The notes under the pieces: model-generated
Told to the model about the DNA's origin: nothing
Database searches by the model: none
Seen by the model: only the letters and a program-made list of their open reading frames with translations
NCBI GenBank assembly: GCA_900552465.1
Contig: URZO01000001.1
Span: 124,001-188,000 of the forward strand
DNA: 64,000 bases
Source: an uncultured Parabacteroides sp.
GTDB taxonomy: Bacteria; Bacteroidota; Bacteroidia; Bacteroidales; Tannerellaceae
Direction of reading: 5' to 3'
In this document: positions 8,201 through 16,900 of the stretch, in pieces
How the letters are laid out: each line of letters opens with the position of its first letter
Numbering within the stretch: position 1 is the first letter of the stretch
Made by a program: the position numbers and the translations under genes

Positions 8201-9433
8201 TTAGCCAAAAAACAGATACGTCATCGCAACCGCCGCAATCGCCCCGGCAAGGTCTGCCAACAGGGAACATTGTACCGTGTAGCGCGTATTGCGTATGCCG
8301 ACGCTGCCGTAATAGAGGGCGACGACATAAAAGGTCGTGTCGCTCGAACCCTGTACGATGGAGGAGAGGCGGCCAACGAACGAGTCTGCTCCGTATGTGT
8401 TCATGGCGTCGAGCATCATTCCCCGCGCTCCGCTACCGCTAAGCGGTTTCATCAGCATCGTGGGCAGGCCTTCTACGAATTTCGTATCCAGTCCTGCGGC
8501 CGAGACTCCCATGCGGATGCCGTCTATCAGGAAATCCATTGCGCCCGAAGCCCTGAATATCCCGATGGCAACCAGCACGGCGATGAGGTAGGGGATAATG
8601 GTTACGGCCGTTTTAAACCCTTCTTTGGCTCCTTCGATAAACGTGTCGTAGACATTGATCTTCTTCCGGATTCCACTGACGATAAAGCCGCAGATAATCG
8701 TGAAAAGCAATGTATTGGCAAACAGGGTGGAGTAGAGGGACACCTGTTCCTGTTCCAGCGAGTTGAACAGCCAGACCAGTCCGCCGATAAACAGGGCCAG
8801 CCCTCCGAAAAACAGCAGCAGGTTCCGTTGCAGGATATTGATCCGCTGCTTGATGCAGACCGCCAGTATGGCGACAAGGGTGGAGGTGAAGGTCGCCAGC
8901 ATGATCGGAAGGAATATATCCGAAGGGTTGGCGGCTCCCATCTGTGCCCTGTACATCATGATGGTGATCGGTATCAGTGTCAGGCCCGAAGCGTTGATAC
9001 AAAGAAACATGATCATCGGATTGCTGGCGGAATCCTTTTCCGCGTTCAGCTCTTGGAGCTGCTGCATCGCCTTCAGCCCCATCGGCGTGGCGGCGTTATC
9101 CAACCCTAACAGGTTTGCCGAAAGGTTCATGAAGATGGAACCTGTCACCGGATGATCTTTGGGGATTCCCGGAAAGAGCTTGCTGAATACGGGAGCTGCC
9201 AGGCGGGCAAAGGACTGTATCACCCCTCCTTTCTCTCCGATCTTCATAATGCCGAGCCAGAGGGAGAGGATTCCCGTCAGGCCGAGGGAGATCTCGAACC
9301 CCGTCTTTGCCGAGGCAAAAGAGGCATTGATGATTTGGGTGAACACTTCCGTGTCTCCGCCGATGGCGAGTTTGCAGAGCGCCACCACGAAGGCTATCAG
9401 AAAGAAGGCAATCCAGATGTAATTTAGAACCAT
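8201..9433 (-). CDS. SpmA-SpmB fusion membrane protein (nucleoside-recognition/gate domains)
   Basis: In this 410-residue polytopic protein the N-terminal half (about 1-200) matches SpmA (ISLGLTGILSLWLGIMKIGEKGG, then NLSANLLGLDNAATPMG). The C-terminal half (about 240-410) matches SpmB (GFKTAVTIIPYLIAVLVAIGIFR, then PLSGSGARGMMLDAM and VQGSSDTTFYVVALYYGSVG). In Bacillus these are two genes needed for spore core dehydration. The fused form is the normal Bacteroidetes arrangement and has no sporulation role; transport is suspected. The gate-type motifs GLDNAATP and GSSDTTFY are intact. The promoter-like TATTTTTG at 9474-9481 is 41 bp upstream. Confidence 0.9.
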   Translation of the reverse strand: MVLNYIWIAFFLIAFVVALCKLAIGGDTEVFTQIINASFASAKTGFEISLGLTGILSLWLGIMKIGEKGGVIQSFARLAAPVFSKLFPGIPKDHPVTGSIFMNLSANLLGLDNAATPMGLKAMQQLQELNAEKDSASNPMIMFLCINASGLTLIPITIMMYRAQMGAANPSDIFLPIMLATFTSTLVAILAVCIKQRINILQRNLLLFFGGLALFIGGLVWLFNSLEQEQVSLYSTLFANTLLFTIICGFIVSGIRKKINVYDTFIEGAKEGFKTAVTIIPYLIAVLVAIGIFRASGAMDFLIDGIRMGVSAAGLDTKFVEGLPTMLMKPLSGSGARGMMLDAMNTYGADSFVGRLSSIVQGSSDTTFYVVALYYGSVGIRNTRYTVQCSLLADLAGAIAAVAMTYLFFG

Positions 9434-9473
9434 AGCAGTTATTGACAGGTAATAAGATACTTGTTAATGGTTA

Positions 9474-9481
9474 CAAAAATA
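9474..9481 (-). promoter_or_regulatory. -7 element for spmAB
   Basis: CAAAAATA on the plus strand reads TATTTTTG on the minus strand, 41 bp before the start codon. The -33 is not obvious. Confidence 0.4.
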
Positions 9482-9529
9482 GGAAATAATCGGCTTTATC
9501 GGAAAAAGATGCCGGGAAATGGGTAATTG

Positions 9530-9561
9530 TTTGTTTAGTTGTAAAAAGCTGACTACATTTG
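9530..9561 (+). promoter_or_regulatory. Promoter of the esterase gene
   Basis: A complete Bacteroidales promoter pattern: -33 TTTG (9530-9533), a 20 bp spacer and -7 TACATTTG (9554-9561), followed by a leader of about 40 nt to the ATG at 9608. Confidence 0.6.
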
Positions 9562-9607
9562 AGTGGTGAATACTTGTGTTTAATCAATTCAAATTCAGAT
9601 TGAAAAT

Positions 9608-10417
9608 ATGGTGAATAAAATTGGGTTGGCCTTTCTGCTTGTCTGGCTCTCTGTTGCGGCCTTTGCTGCCGATTATGTCTATGAGCGTAATGTCTCTTAT
9701 CGTGGAAATACGGAGGATGAATATACCTCTAAAATGTGCCGTCTGGATATTGCTTACCAGCCGGGAGTGAAGAATGTGCCGGTTGTCGTCTGGTTTCATG
9801 GCGGCGGACTGACGGGCGGAAGCCGGGAAGTCCCGACGCAACTGCTGACGGATGATATGGTGGTCGTCGGCGTTGAATACCGCCTGTCGCCGCATGTGAA
9901 AACGACGGATATCGTGGATGATGCCACGGCTGCTATCGCCTGGGTATTCGATCATATCGGCAAATACGGAGGCAACACTTCCTCTATCTATATCGCCGGC
10001 CACTCTGCCGGAGGCTATCTGGTCGATATGGTTGGCCTGGACAAGAAACTGCTCGCCCGTTATGGGAAAGACGCCGACAAACTGGCTGGAATCATCCCTT
10101 TCAGCGGTCAGGTGATCACGCATTTCGAAACCCGCAACCAACAGGGCTTGCAACCCTTGCAGCCTACGATCGACGAGACGGCTCCCCTGTATCATGTGCG
10201 GAAAGACTGCGCCCCCATCCTGATCCTCTCCGGCGACCGCGAAAAAGAACTCTATGGCCGCTACGAAGAAGCCGCCTACTTCTTCCGTCTCCTCAAACTC
10301 TTAGGCCATCCCGATGTGACCCTCTACGAATTAGGCGGTTTCGACCACGGCTCCATGTGTGCGGCCGGTTTCCCGCTCGCCGTTCAGTTTATCCGCGACC
10401 ACGAAAAGAAGAAATAA
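9608..10417 (+). CDS. Exported alpha/beta-hydrolase (carboxylesterase/HSL-like)
   Basis: This 269-residue protein has a cleavable signal peptide (about residues 1-19, ending AAFAA). The oxyanion loop HGGG is in VVVWFHGGGLTGG (about 60-70), and the nucleophile elbow GHSAGG (about 135) supplies the catalytic Ser. Downstream, GDREKELYGR and GGFDHGSM supply the likely Asp and His. This order matches hormone-sensitive-lipase/BD-FAE-type esterases acting on small acyl or sugar esters in the periplasm. No carbohydrate locus is adjacent, so the natural ester is not predictable. It is transcribed alone from the promoter at 9530; the next gene lies beyond a palindromic repeat. Confidence 0.88.
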   Translation: MVNKIGLAFLLVWLSVAAFAADYVYERNVSYRGNTEDEYTSKMCRLDIAYQPGVKNVPVVVWFHGGGLTGGSREVPTQLLTDDMVVVGVEYRLSPHVKTTDIVDDATAAIAWVFDHIGKYGGNTSSIYIAGHSAGGYLVDMVGLDKKLLARYGKDADKLAGIIPFSGQVITHFETRNQQGLQPLQPTIDETAPLYHVRKDCAPILILSGDREKELYGRYEEAAYFFRLLKLLGHPDVTLYELGGFDHGSMCAAGFPLAVQFIRDHEKKK

Positions 10418-10480
10418 AGTAACAGATAATTTTGTACTTTTGTGAAGTACTAAGATATATAATAATTTAATTGTAAGTGA

Positions 10481-10776
10481 GTAAATGATGATTTATCGGT
10501 GTGTTTCTTAATGGGGTGTTGCCCCATGCCGCAGGCTCTCTTTTGCCGTTCGTTTCAACGAACGGATTGATAAGTCCTCGGCTTAGCGGGATTCCTCTGT
10601 GGGTTTTAACCCCTTTCAAATGTTTATCGACAGATATTTAATAAAGGGGCTAAAGCCCACAGAGGAAGAGGCTTTGCCTCCATATTTATTAACCGTCAGC
10701 TGAAGCAGACGGCAAAAGAGAGCCTGCGGCACGAGGCTTGCCTCGTTTGTTTACGCACCGATAAATCAGCATTTAC
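10481..10776. repeat. Palindromic intergenic element, type I, copy A (about 296 bp)
   Basis: The element begins GTAAATGATGATTTATCGGTG and ends with its near-exact inverse (CACCGATAAATCAGCATTTAC). Inside is a perfect 21 bp inverted pair (10528-10548 and 10710-10730, GCCGCAGGCTCTC... type). Further in is CCTCTGTGGG (10594-10603) against CCCACAGAGG (10656-10665). A local hairpin CCGTTCGTT-TC-AACGAACGG lies at 10546-10565. The same element occurs at 50591-50885. It occupies most of the gap between the esterase and the dehydrogenase and codes for nothing credible. A MITE-like or structured-RNA element is the best description. Confidence 0.8.
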
Positions 10777-10808
10777 GTGCAATAGTTGAATATAATAAAA
10801 GACTGCTT

Positions 10809-11771
10809 ATGACAAAGATATTAGTTACCTACGACATGTTCCGCGAGGGTTTTACCGAGTTGGAAAGCAAGTATGAGGTTACTTTTCCGGAAGGAAGGGA
10901 TTTCACGTACGAAGAAGTGTTTGAGATGATACCGGAGTACGACGTGCTGTGCTCGATGTTCGACTTTCCTGTAAACAAGGAGTTGGTGGATCATGCACCC
11001 CAATTGAAATTAGTCGCCAACTATGCCGTCGGCTATAACAATATCGACGTCGCTTATTGCCTCGAAAAAGGTATTACGGTTGCGAACACCCCCGACCCGG
11101 TAACAGCCCCTACCGCCAACCTCGCACTCGGACTGATGCTCGATGTGGCCCGTCGCATCACGGAATGCGACCGAAAACTGCGCATGCAGGGCCACGACAT
11201 GAAGGTCGGCGTACTGGAAAACCTGGGTATCAACGTGACCGGAAAGACATTAGGTATCGTCGGTATGGGACGTATCGGGAAAGCGCTTGCCCGGCGGGCG
11301 AATGCCTGCGGAATGGAAGTCCTCTACCACAACCGCCGCCAGCTATATGTCGAAGAGGAAACGAAGCTGAACGTGACGTATGCCTCTATGGAGGAACTGC
11401 TCGCCCAGTCCGATTATGTCTCGTTGAATGCCCCTTACACTCCGGAAACCTATCATATCATCGGTGAAGCCGAACTGAAACAGATGAAACCGACCGCCGT
11501 CCTGATCAACACCGCACGCGGTCCGCTGGTCGATGAAAAGGCCTTAGTGCAGGCTTTGAAAGACGGTACGATTCATGGCGCCGGCCTGGATGTATTCGAG
11601 TTTGGCGATTACCCTTCGCCCGAACTGTTAGAAATGGACAACGTGGTCCTCACCCCTCATATCGGTACGCAGACATTGGAAACGCGTATCATCATGGCCC
11701 GTACAGTCTGCAATAACGTAATCGGATTCCTGGAAGGCGACCGTCCTGTGTCACGGGTCCTGCGCCCATGA
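10809..11771 (+). CDS. D-isomer-specific 2-hydroxyacid dehydrogenase
   Basis: This 320-residue cytosolic NAD(P)-dependent oxidoreductase carries the family motifs in order: substrate-domain LVANYAVGYNNID, Rossmann GIVGMGRIGKALARR (about residues 149-163), NTARGPLVDEKAL with the substrate Arg (about 236), the catalytic Glu region EF/ELLEMDNV, and VVLTPHIG with the catalytic His (about 288). Glyoxylate/hydroxypyruvate reductases, D-lactate and phosphoglycerate dehydrogenases share these, so the substrate is open. It heads a tight plus-strand run: its TGA overlaps the next ATG (ATGA at 11768). It begins right after the palindromic element. Confidence 0.92.
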   Translation: MTKILVTYDMFREGFTELESKYEVTFPEGRDFTYEEVFEMIPEYDVLCSMFDFPVNKELVDHAPQLKLVANYAVGYNNIDVAYCLEKGITVANTPDPVTAPTANLALGLMLDVARRITECDRKLRMQGHDMKVGVLENLGINVTGKTLGIVGMGRIGKALARRANACGMEVLYHNRRQLYVEEETKLNVTYASMEELLAQSDYVSLNAPYTPETYHIIGEAELKQMKPTAVLINTARGPLVDEKALVQALKDGTIHGAGLDVFEFGDYPSPELLEMDNVVLTPHIGTQTLETRIIMARTVCNNVIGFLEGDRPVSRVLRP

Positions 11772-12478
11772 TGACGGCGGATTTCGTCCTGAGCGAGCTG
11801 CAATCGGTCGGCTCGCCGGAGAAAGCTGTCCACCTGAGCCGCTTCTTCAAGACCGGACCGGGACAATACGGCGAAGGCGACCGCTTTCTGGGTGTCGTCG
11901 TGCCGCAGACCCGCAGTGTGGCGAAGGCCAATAAAGCAATGCCTTTCGACGAGTTGCAGCGTCTGCTGGACAGTCCCTGGCATGAGGCGCGTCTTTGTGC
12001 CTTACTGATTCTGGTCTATCGTATCCAGGATCGGAAGACGACTGCCGAAGAGCGGGAAAAGATTTATCGTTTCTATCTGAAGAATACGCACCGGTGCAAT
12101 AACTGGGATCTGGTGGACCTCTCCTGCCGGGATGTGGTCGGCGAGTATCTCGTGGATAAGGATCGTTCCATTCTGTATGAACTGGCTGAAAGCGATAACC
12201 TCTGGGAGCAGCGGATCTCTATCGTCTGCACCTGGGCCTTTATCCGCCGCTCGGATTTTACCGATACGTTTGCGCTTGCCGAAAAGCTGATGACACATAA
12301 GCATGACCTGATGCATAAGGCTGTCGGCTGGATGCTCCGCGAAGTCGGAAAGAAAGACCGCGATACCCTCACCGACTTTTTGGAACGTAATGCGACGCAA
12401 CTTCCCCGGACGGCCCTTCGCTACGCCATCGAGCATTACCCCGAAGACCAGCGACAGTATTTCCTGAAAAAGAAATGA
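11768..12478 (+). CDS. DNA alkylation repair protein (AlkD-like HEAT repeat glycosylase)
   Basis: This 236-residue all-helical protein matches the AlkD/DNA_alkylation family: FLGVVVPQTRSVAKA near the N-terminus, NNWDLVDLSC, and the signature block LWEQRISIVCTWAFIR followed by HDLMHKAVGWMLREVGKKD. AlkD removes N3- and N7-alkylated purines without base flipping, using a Trp/Asp/Arg triad. Candidate residues (W of NNWDLVD, D of DLVDLS, R of WMLREVG) are present. Its start overlaps the dehydrogenase stop by 4 nt, implying translational coupling, and the TIGR02757 gene follows after 4 nt. The gene pair with a second DNA-glycosylase-like protein suggests a repair link. Confidence 0.92.
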   Translation: MMTADFVLSELQSVGSPEKAVHLSRFFKTGPGQYGEGDRFLGVVVPQTRSVAKANKAMPFDELQRLLDSPWHEARLCALLILVYRIQDRKTTAEEREKIYRFYLKNTHRCNNWDLVDLSCRDVVGEYLVDKDRSILYELAESDNLWEQRISIVCTWAFIRRSDFTDTFALAEKLMTHKHDLMHKAVGWMLREVGKKDRDTLTDFLERNATQLPRTALRYAIEHYPEDQRQYFLKKK

Positions 12479-12482
12479 CCGG

Positions 12483-13265
12483 ATGGATAAACAGACTGAA
12501 GAGCGCCTGAAAGAATGGGCGGGAACGTATAATGTGAAGTCTTTTATTCCGGATGACCCGGTTCAGTTCCCCCATCGCTATACGGATAAACGGGACATCG
12601 AGATATCCGGTTTTATCACCTCCTGGATCTCCTACGGACGGCGCGAACTGATCCTCCGGAAAGCCGCCTGGCTGCATGACCGGATGGGCGGAAGCCCATA
12701 TAAGTGGATCATGTCCGGGCGCTACAAAGAATTGGATTCGGATGTCCCTGCAGGCAAGCGGGATACGTTTTATCGCTTTTATACACATTCGGATTTGCGC
12801 GATTTGTGTGACCGCTTGAACGCTATCTATGGGGAATACGATTCCCTGGAAGATGCTTTGGCGGCCAGCCCCTACCCGAATCCAATCGTGAAGCTACAGG
12901 ATTTGTTTTCCGGCGTCAACGGCATTCCGGTGATGAGCGGAAGTTCCGCCTGTAAACGCCTGGCTATGTTCCTGCGCTGGATGATCCGCACCGATGGAAT
13001 CGTCGATTTCGGTATCTGGAAGACGGCTTTTCATCCCCGCCAGTTGATTATTCCGTTGGATACGCACGTACATCAGATCTCGTTGGAACTGGGACTGACC
13101 GCACAACGTACGGCAACCTTGAAAACGGCGCTCGAAATAACGGATGCTCTGGCCCGTATCTTCCCCGACGATCCTTGCCTGGGAGATTTCGCCTTGTTTG
13201 GATATGATATAAATAAAGGAAAATTAACGGCTTTGACAGGTGACGGACCGAACCCTGTCTGGTGA
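12483..13265 (+). CDS. TIGR02757 (DUF2400) family protein
   Basis: The 260-residue cytosolic protein matches the DUF2400/TIGR02757 family: an N-terminal VKSFIPDDPVQFPHRYTDKRD segment with EISGFITSWISYGRR, a middle NGIPVMSGSSACKRLAMFLRWMIR, and a C-terminal IIPLDTHVHQISLELGL. The LDTHV helix resembles the catalytic region of helix-hairpin-helix DNA glycosylases, and linkage to the AlkD-like gene fits a repair role, but activity is unproven. The C-terminus is unusual. After the expected end (FALFGYDINKGKL) the frame runs into a 22 bp tandem repeat and adds TGDGPNPVW before the stop, so the last residues are repeat-encoded. Confidence 0.85.
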   Translation: MDKQTEERLKEWAGTYNVKSFIPDDPVQFPHRYTDKRDIEISGFITSWISYGRRELILRKAAWLHDRMGGSPYKWIMSGRYKELDSDVPAGKRDTFYRFYTHSDLRDLCDRLNAIYGEYDSLEDALAASPYPNPIVKLQDLFSGVNGIPVMSGSSACKRLAMFLRWMIRTDGIVDFGIWKTAFHPRQLIIPLDTHVHQISLELGLTAQRTATLKTALEITDALARIFPDDPCLGDFALFGYDINKGKLTALTGDGPNPVW

Positions 13266-13326
13266 CGGACCTGACCATGCTCGGTGACGGACCTGGCAGC
13301 GTTCAGTGACGGACCTGTCAATTCTC
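13239..13326 (+). repeat. Tandem repeat, four 22 bp units
   Basis: The core GTGACGGACC (G or A in front) recurs at exactly 22 bp steps (13239, 13261, 13283, 13305), with the remaining 11 bases of each unit variable but mostly beginning TG. The first unit encodes the C-terminus of the upstream gene and its stop codon falls in unit 2. Only four units and no cas genes, so this is not CRISPR. Confidence 0.85.
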
Positions 13327-13372
13327 CCTTTTTGTACATGTATTTTAACAATATAAATGTAAAGAATATATA

Positions 13373-13972
13373 ATGGGAAAAGAAAGAAATAAGATCGCTT
13401 CTATTTGTGTATATTGTGCTTCAAGTACGCAGGTCGCTCCCGTCTATCAGGAGGCGGCTACCGAGTTGGGACGCTTATTAGGGGAACGGAATCTGCGTGT
13501 CGTGAATGGCGCGGGAAATACCGGTTTGATGTGTGCTGTTTCGGATGGTACGCTATCTGCCGGAGGAACTGTGACAGGGGTCATTCCCCATTTTATGGTC
13601 GAACAGAACTGGTGTCATAAAGGGTTGACCGAACTGGTCGAAGTCGGCAATATGCACGAGCGCAAACAACGGATGGCCGATCTGTCGGATGCCGTGATCG
13701 CCCTTCCGGGTGGTTGCGGTACGCTGGAAGAACTGCTGGAAGTGATTACCTGGAAACAGTTGGGCCTGTATCTCAACCCGGTTGTGATCCTGAATATAAA
13801 CGGCTATTTCGATCCCTTGCTGGAGATGTTCCGGAAGGCCGTGGACGAACATTTCATGCGTCCTCAACACGCCGGCCTCTGGGCGGTGGCCTCTACCCCG
13901 GCCGAAGCTGTGGAACTGATCTATACGGAGCCGGTCTGGGATGCGAATATCCGCAAGATGGCGCTGGTCTGA
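13373..13972 (+). CDS. LOG family protein (TIGR00730, nucleotide phosphoribohydrolase-like)
   Basis: This 199-residue Rossmann-fold protein has the lysine-decarboxylase-like (LOG) signature LPGGCGTLEELLEVITWKQLG, i.e. PGGxGTxxE at about residues 113-122, plus VVNGAGNTGLMCAVSDGTL. Family members hydrolyse cytokinin or purine nucleoside 5'-monophosphates to free base and ribose 5-phosphate. In gut bacteria nucleotide salvage is more likely than hormone production. It starts 107 bp after the previous gene, just beyond the 22 bp repeats, and its stop lies 2 nt from the end of the convergent sialoglycan operon, leaving no room for a separate terminator. Confidence 0.9.
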   Translation: MGKERNKIASICVYCASSTQVAPVYQEAATELGRLLGERNLRVVNGAGNTGLMCAVSDGTLSAGGTVTGVIPHFMVEQNWCHKGLTELVEVGNMHERKQRMADLSDAVIALPGGCGTLEELLEVITWKQLGLYLNPVVILNINGYFDPLLEMFRKAVDEHFMRPQHAGLWAVASTPAEAVELIYTEPVWDANIRKMALV

Positions 13973-13974
13973 TC

Positions 13975-16900
13975 TTATTTACTGCCTTTGAGCCGGAATC
14001 TGTTTACCTCCGGCGTACGGATTCCCGGCTTTAGCTCTCCGTTGATAAGGATAATCTCGTCCCCGTCCAGGGCGATCCCGGCTCCTGCACGTGCCAGTCT
14101 CTCGTCCTCTCCGATAATCTCCCATTTCCGGGTGAAGGTGTCGTATTGCAGCAGGAAGGTGTTGAATCTGTACCATTCCACCGGATGAAGCAGGTAATCC
14201 GGAGATGGAGTATTGAGCGCATCGCGAAAGCGGCTGTAGTTGACCCCTCCCATCAGTAAGATGGAATTGTTGCCGGATGAGACGGCGCAGCCGCCTGTCA
14301 GCGTGTTGGGAGAACCTTCTGCCGAAAAAGGCAGAATGCTTTCCTGTCTCCACTCTTTTTTCTCCGGATGATATGAAAGCATATCTGTCGATACGACTGC
14401 TTGCCGACGGCCTGAAACCGGCTGGAAACCGCCTGCCAGATAAAGGCGTGTACCGTCTTGGGATTGCTGGGCGGTTAATACAGGCTGGATGCGGGCCGGA
14501 CCGGGGAAATCCGGTAGCCGGGTCCATTCTCCATCCCCCGATTCGGTTAGTCTGAGCGCATAGAGCGCGTTCGAGGGCTTTTGCTGTTGGTTGCCTCCCG
14601 TCACGTAAATCTGTCCGTCGGCGTATGTGGCGGCAAAATTATCCATGGCTACCGGTAGTTCAGGCAGTTTGGAGATGCTTAGCTTTCCTTCCGCTGTCAG
14701 CCAGTTTACCAGTAAAACCTCTTTGGAGGCCCTCTTTTCGTTGTTCCCTCCGATCCAGACAATACCTTGGGGTGTCGTGACGGAAGCGCCGTAGGCTACT
14801 GGTTTGGGCAGTTGCCCGATCATGCGCCATTCGGCCGCTGCTTGTCCGGTGAGATCCCATGCATAGATTTCGTTGTAATATCGTTTGGCTCCCCCTTCGG
14901 CCGCCGGTTTGCCGGGAAAGTTACAGCCGCCTGCTACTAACAACTGTCCGTTACTGACGCCGGCGAACGGAGCGGATACGCCCGATGCGGATGTTTGACC
15001 GGCATTGGGCAGGTCGGGTAGTCCGGACCAGTCGATACTCGAAGCCTCCGAACGGAAGGTCGAAGCCGGGAGCCCCTCTCCGTTTACCAGATTGGCGCGG
15101 GTAAAAGGTTGCCAGCCGTAGCGGACGAATCCCGGATGCTTGATTGGGCTGCTCCACACTTTTATCGTCTTTCCATCGACTATTCGCGCTTCGGCAGGGA
15201 CGAACAGTCCGTCATGTTCGGCGATTTCAAATGTCCGCAGCTCCCCTCCGTCGGCACTGTGCATTCCTGCTCCGTAGTCAAAGGTGATGTAGGCCGTATC
15301 AGCCTTGAAAGAGACAGAACGGTATAGCGGGCCCGACGGCAGGCAATCGTGGCCGTATGTCTCGTGCAAAGCCCAGTGAGCGAGCCGCTCCCCTATCTCG
15401 CGTTTGTAGCGCGGATGGACATCGAGTGAGTCTCCCCGATCACTGCTGACCGCCATGCCGCTGTTCGGTATGGATTGCATCAGCTTGCGCTGGCTGTCGC
15501 GAAACCGGGGCCAGCTGGGGCGGTCGATGCCGGATAGCTGCACGTAATAGAAAGGAAGTTCTTCCTGCCAGTTCTCCCGCCAACTTTCCGTCAACAGGCG
15601 GAATAGTCGCTCGTGTGCCTCTACGTTGTGTGCATTCGATTCTCCTTGATACCAGATGATGCCCCGTATGGGGAATTTCCCGAGAGGCTGTATGCCCGAT
15701 TCGTATAAATAGCACGGCTCATAAGGATGACGCTGTTGTTTATTTGCCGACTTCTTGATGTTGAGGCTTGCGCGTCCGCGTACCCAGTCCTGGATGAAAT
15801 CATTCTCCCTCCAGTCGTACAGGATGTCCGGAAAGTCGAATTCAAGCGTTTTACGATCTATCCAAGCCTCTGTCGGCGAGCCGCCCACAGCATTCAGGAT
15901 AAGACCGACAGGAACCTGAAGGCTATCCGAAAGCATCTGCCCGAAAGCGAAGGCGACAGCCGAGAAACGGTCTGCCGTTGCCGGGTCGCACTCTTGCCAC
16001 CTGGTGTTGTGGTAATATTGAAGCCTGTTGAGAGAGTCCAGGACCGAAGCATCCCATTCCACCGCATACGTTTCCCAGCGCGGCTTCATGTCGAAAAGGC
16101 GGATCTGCGGTTTCCCGGCCGCAAACTCCAAAAGCTCCTTCCGCTGGCTGTCGATGGCGCCGCTCACCTGAAACGCCATATTCGACTGGCCGGAGCAGAG
16201 CCATACCTCACCGATCAGGACATTTGTATAATCCAGTCTTTTGGAACCGGCAGATATGCTTAGCGTGTAGGGCCCTCCTGCCTGCATGGGCGGCAGGGTG
16301 ACAGACCACCGGCCGTTTGCGCCTGTCACGGTCTGCCCTTGTTGACCGGCAATCCGGACGGTGACTTCCTCCCCGGCATTGGCTATACCGGCTATGACGA
16401 GCGGCTTCTCCCGTTGGAGCACCATATTGTCCGAGTATGTGACCGGCATTTGCAGTCCTCCGTAGTTGCCTGTTAAGGCCTGGCTGACCGTGCGGGCTAT
16501 GATTCCGGCCCCTTCGGCCGTGGGATGCAGGGCGTCCGGCAGCAGGTCGGGACGGTCGTACAGTCCGGCCTGCAGGTCTATCAGCCCTGTGTTGGCAAGG
16601 GATGCGATTTCCTCGATCGTCTGTTGTATCTGCCAGTACCAGTCTCGTGTTCCCGACTTGAAACGGGGATGCCGGTGTGAGATGGGTGTCAGGCGGCAGA
16701 TCCATATTCTGCATTCCGGATTTGCCCGGCGGAAAGCCTGGATCAGGCGGAGGTAGTCCTTGACGAAGTCGTCGCGATAGTCGGGCCAGTCGCGCGGATC
16801 GGTGTCGTTGAGGCCGAGATGGATCACGACACGGTCGGCCGCAAAATCGAGAGCCGCCCGGCACTCCTCCTGTTCATTATACGGACGGTGTCCTCTTCTC

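Noticed and set aside
13239..13326. CRISPR-like array
   Set aside because: Only four units with an 11 bp conserved core and 11 bp variable parts, overlapping a gene end; no cas genes or leader.
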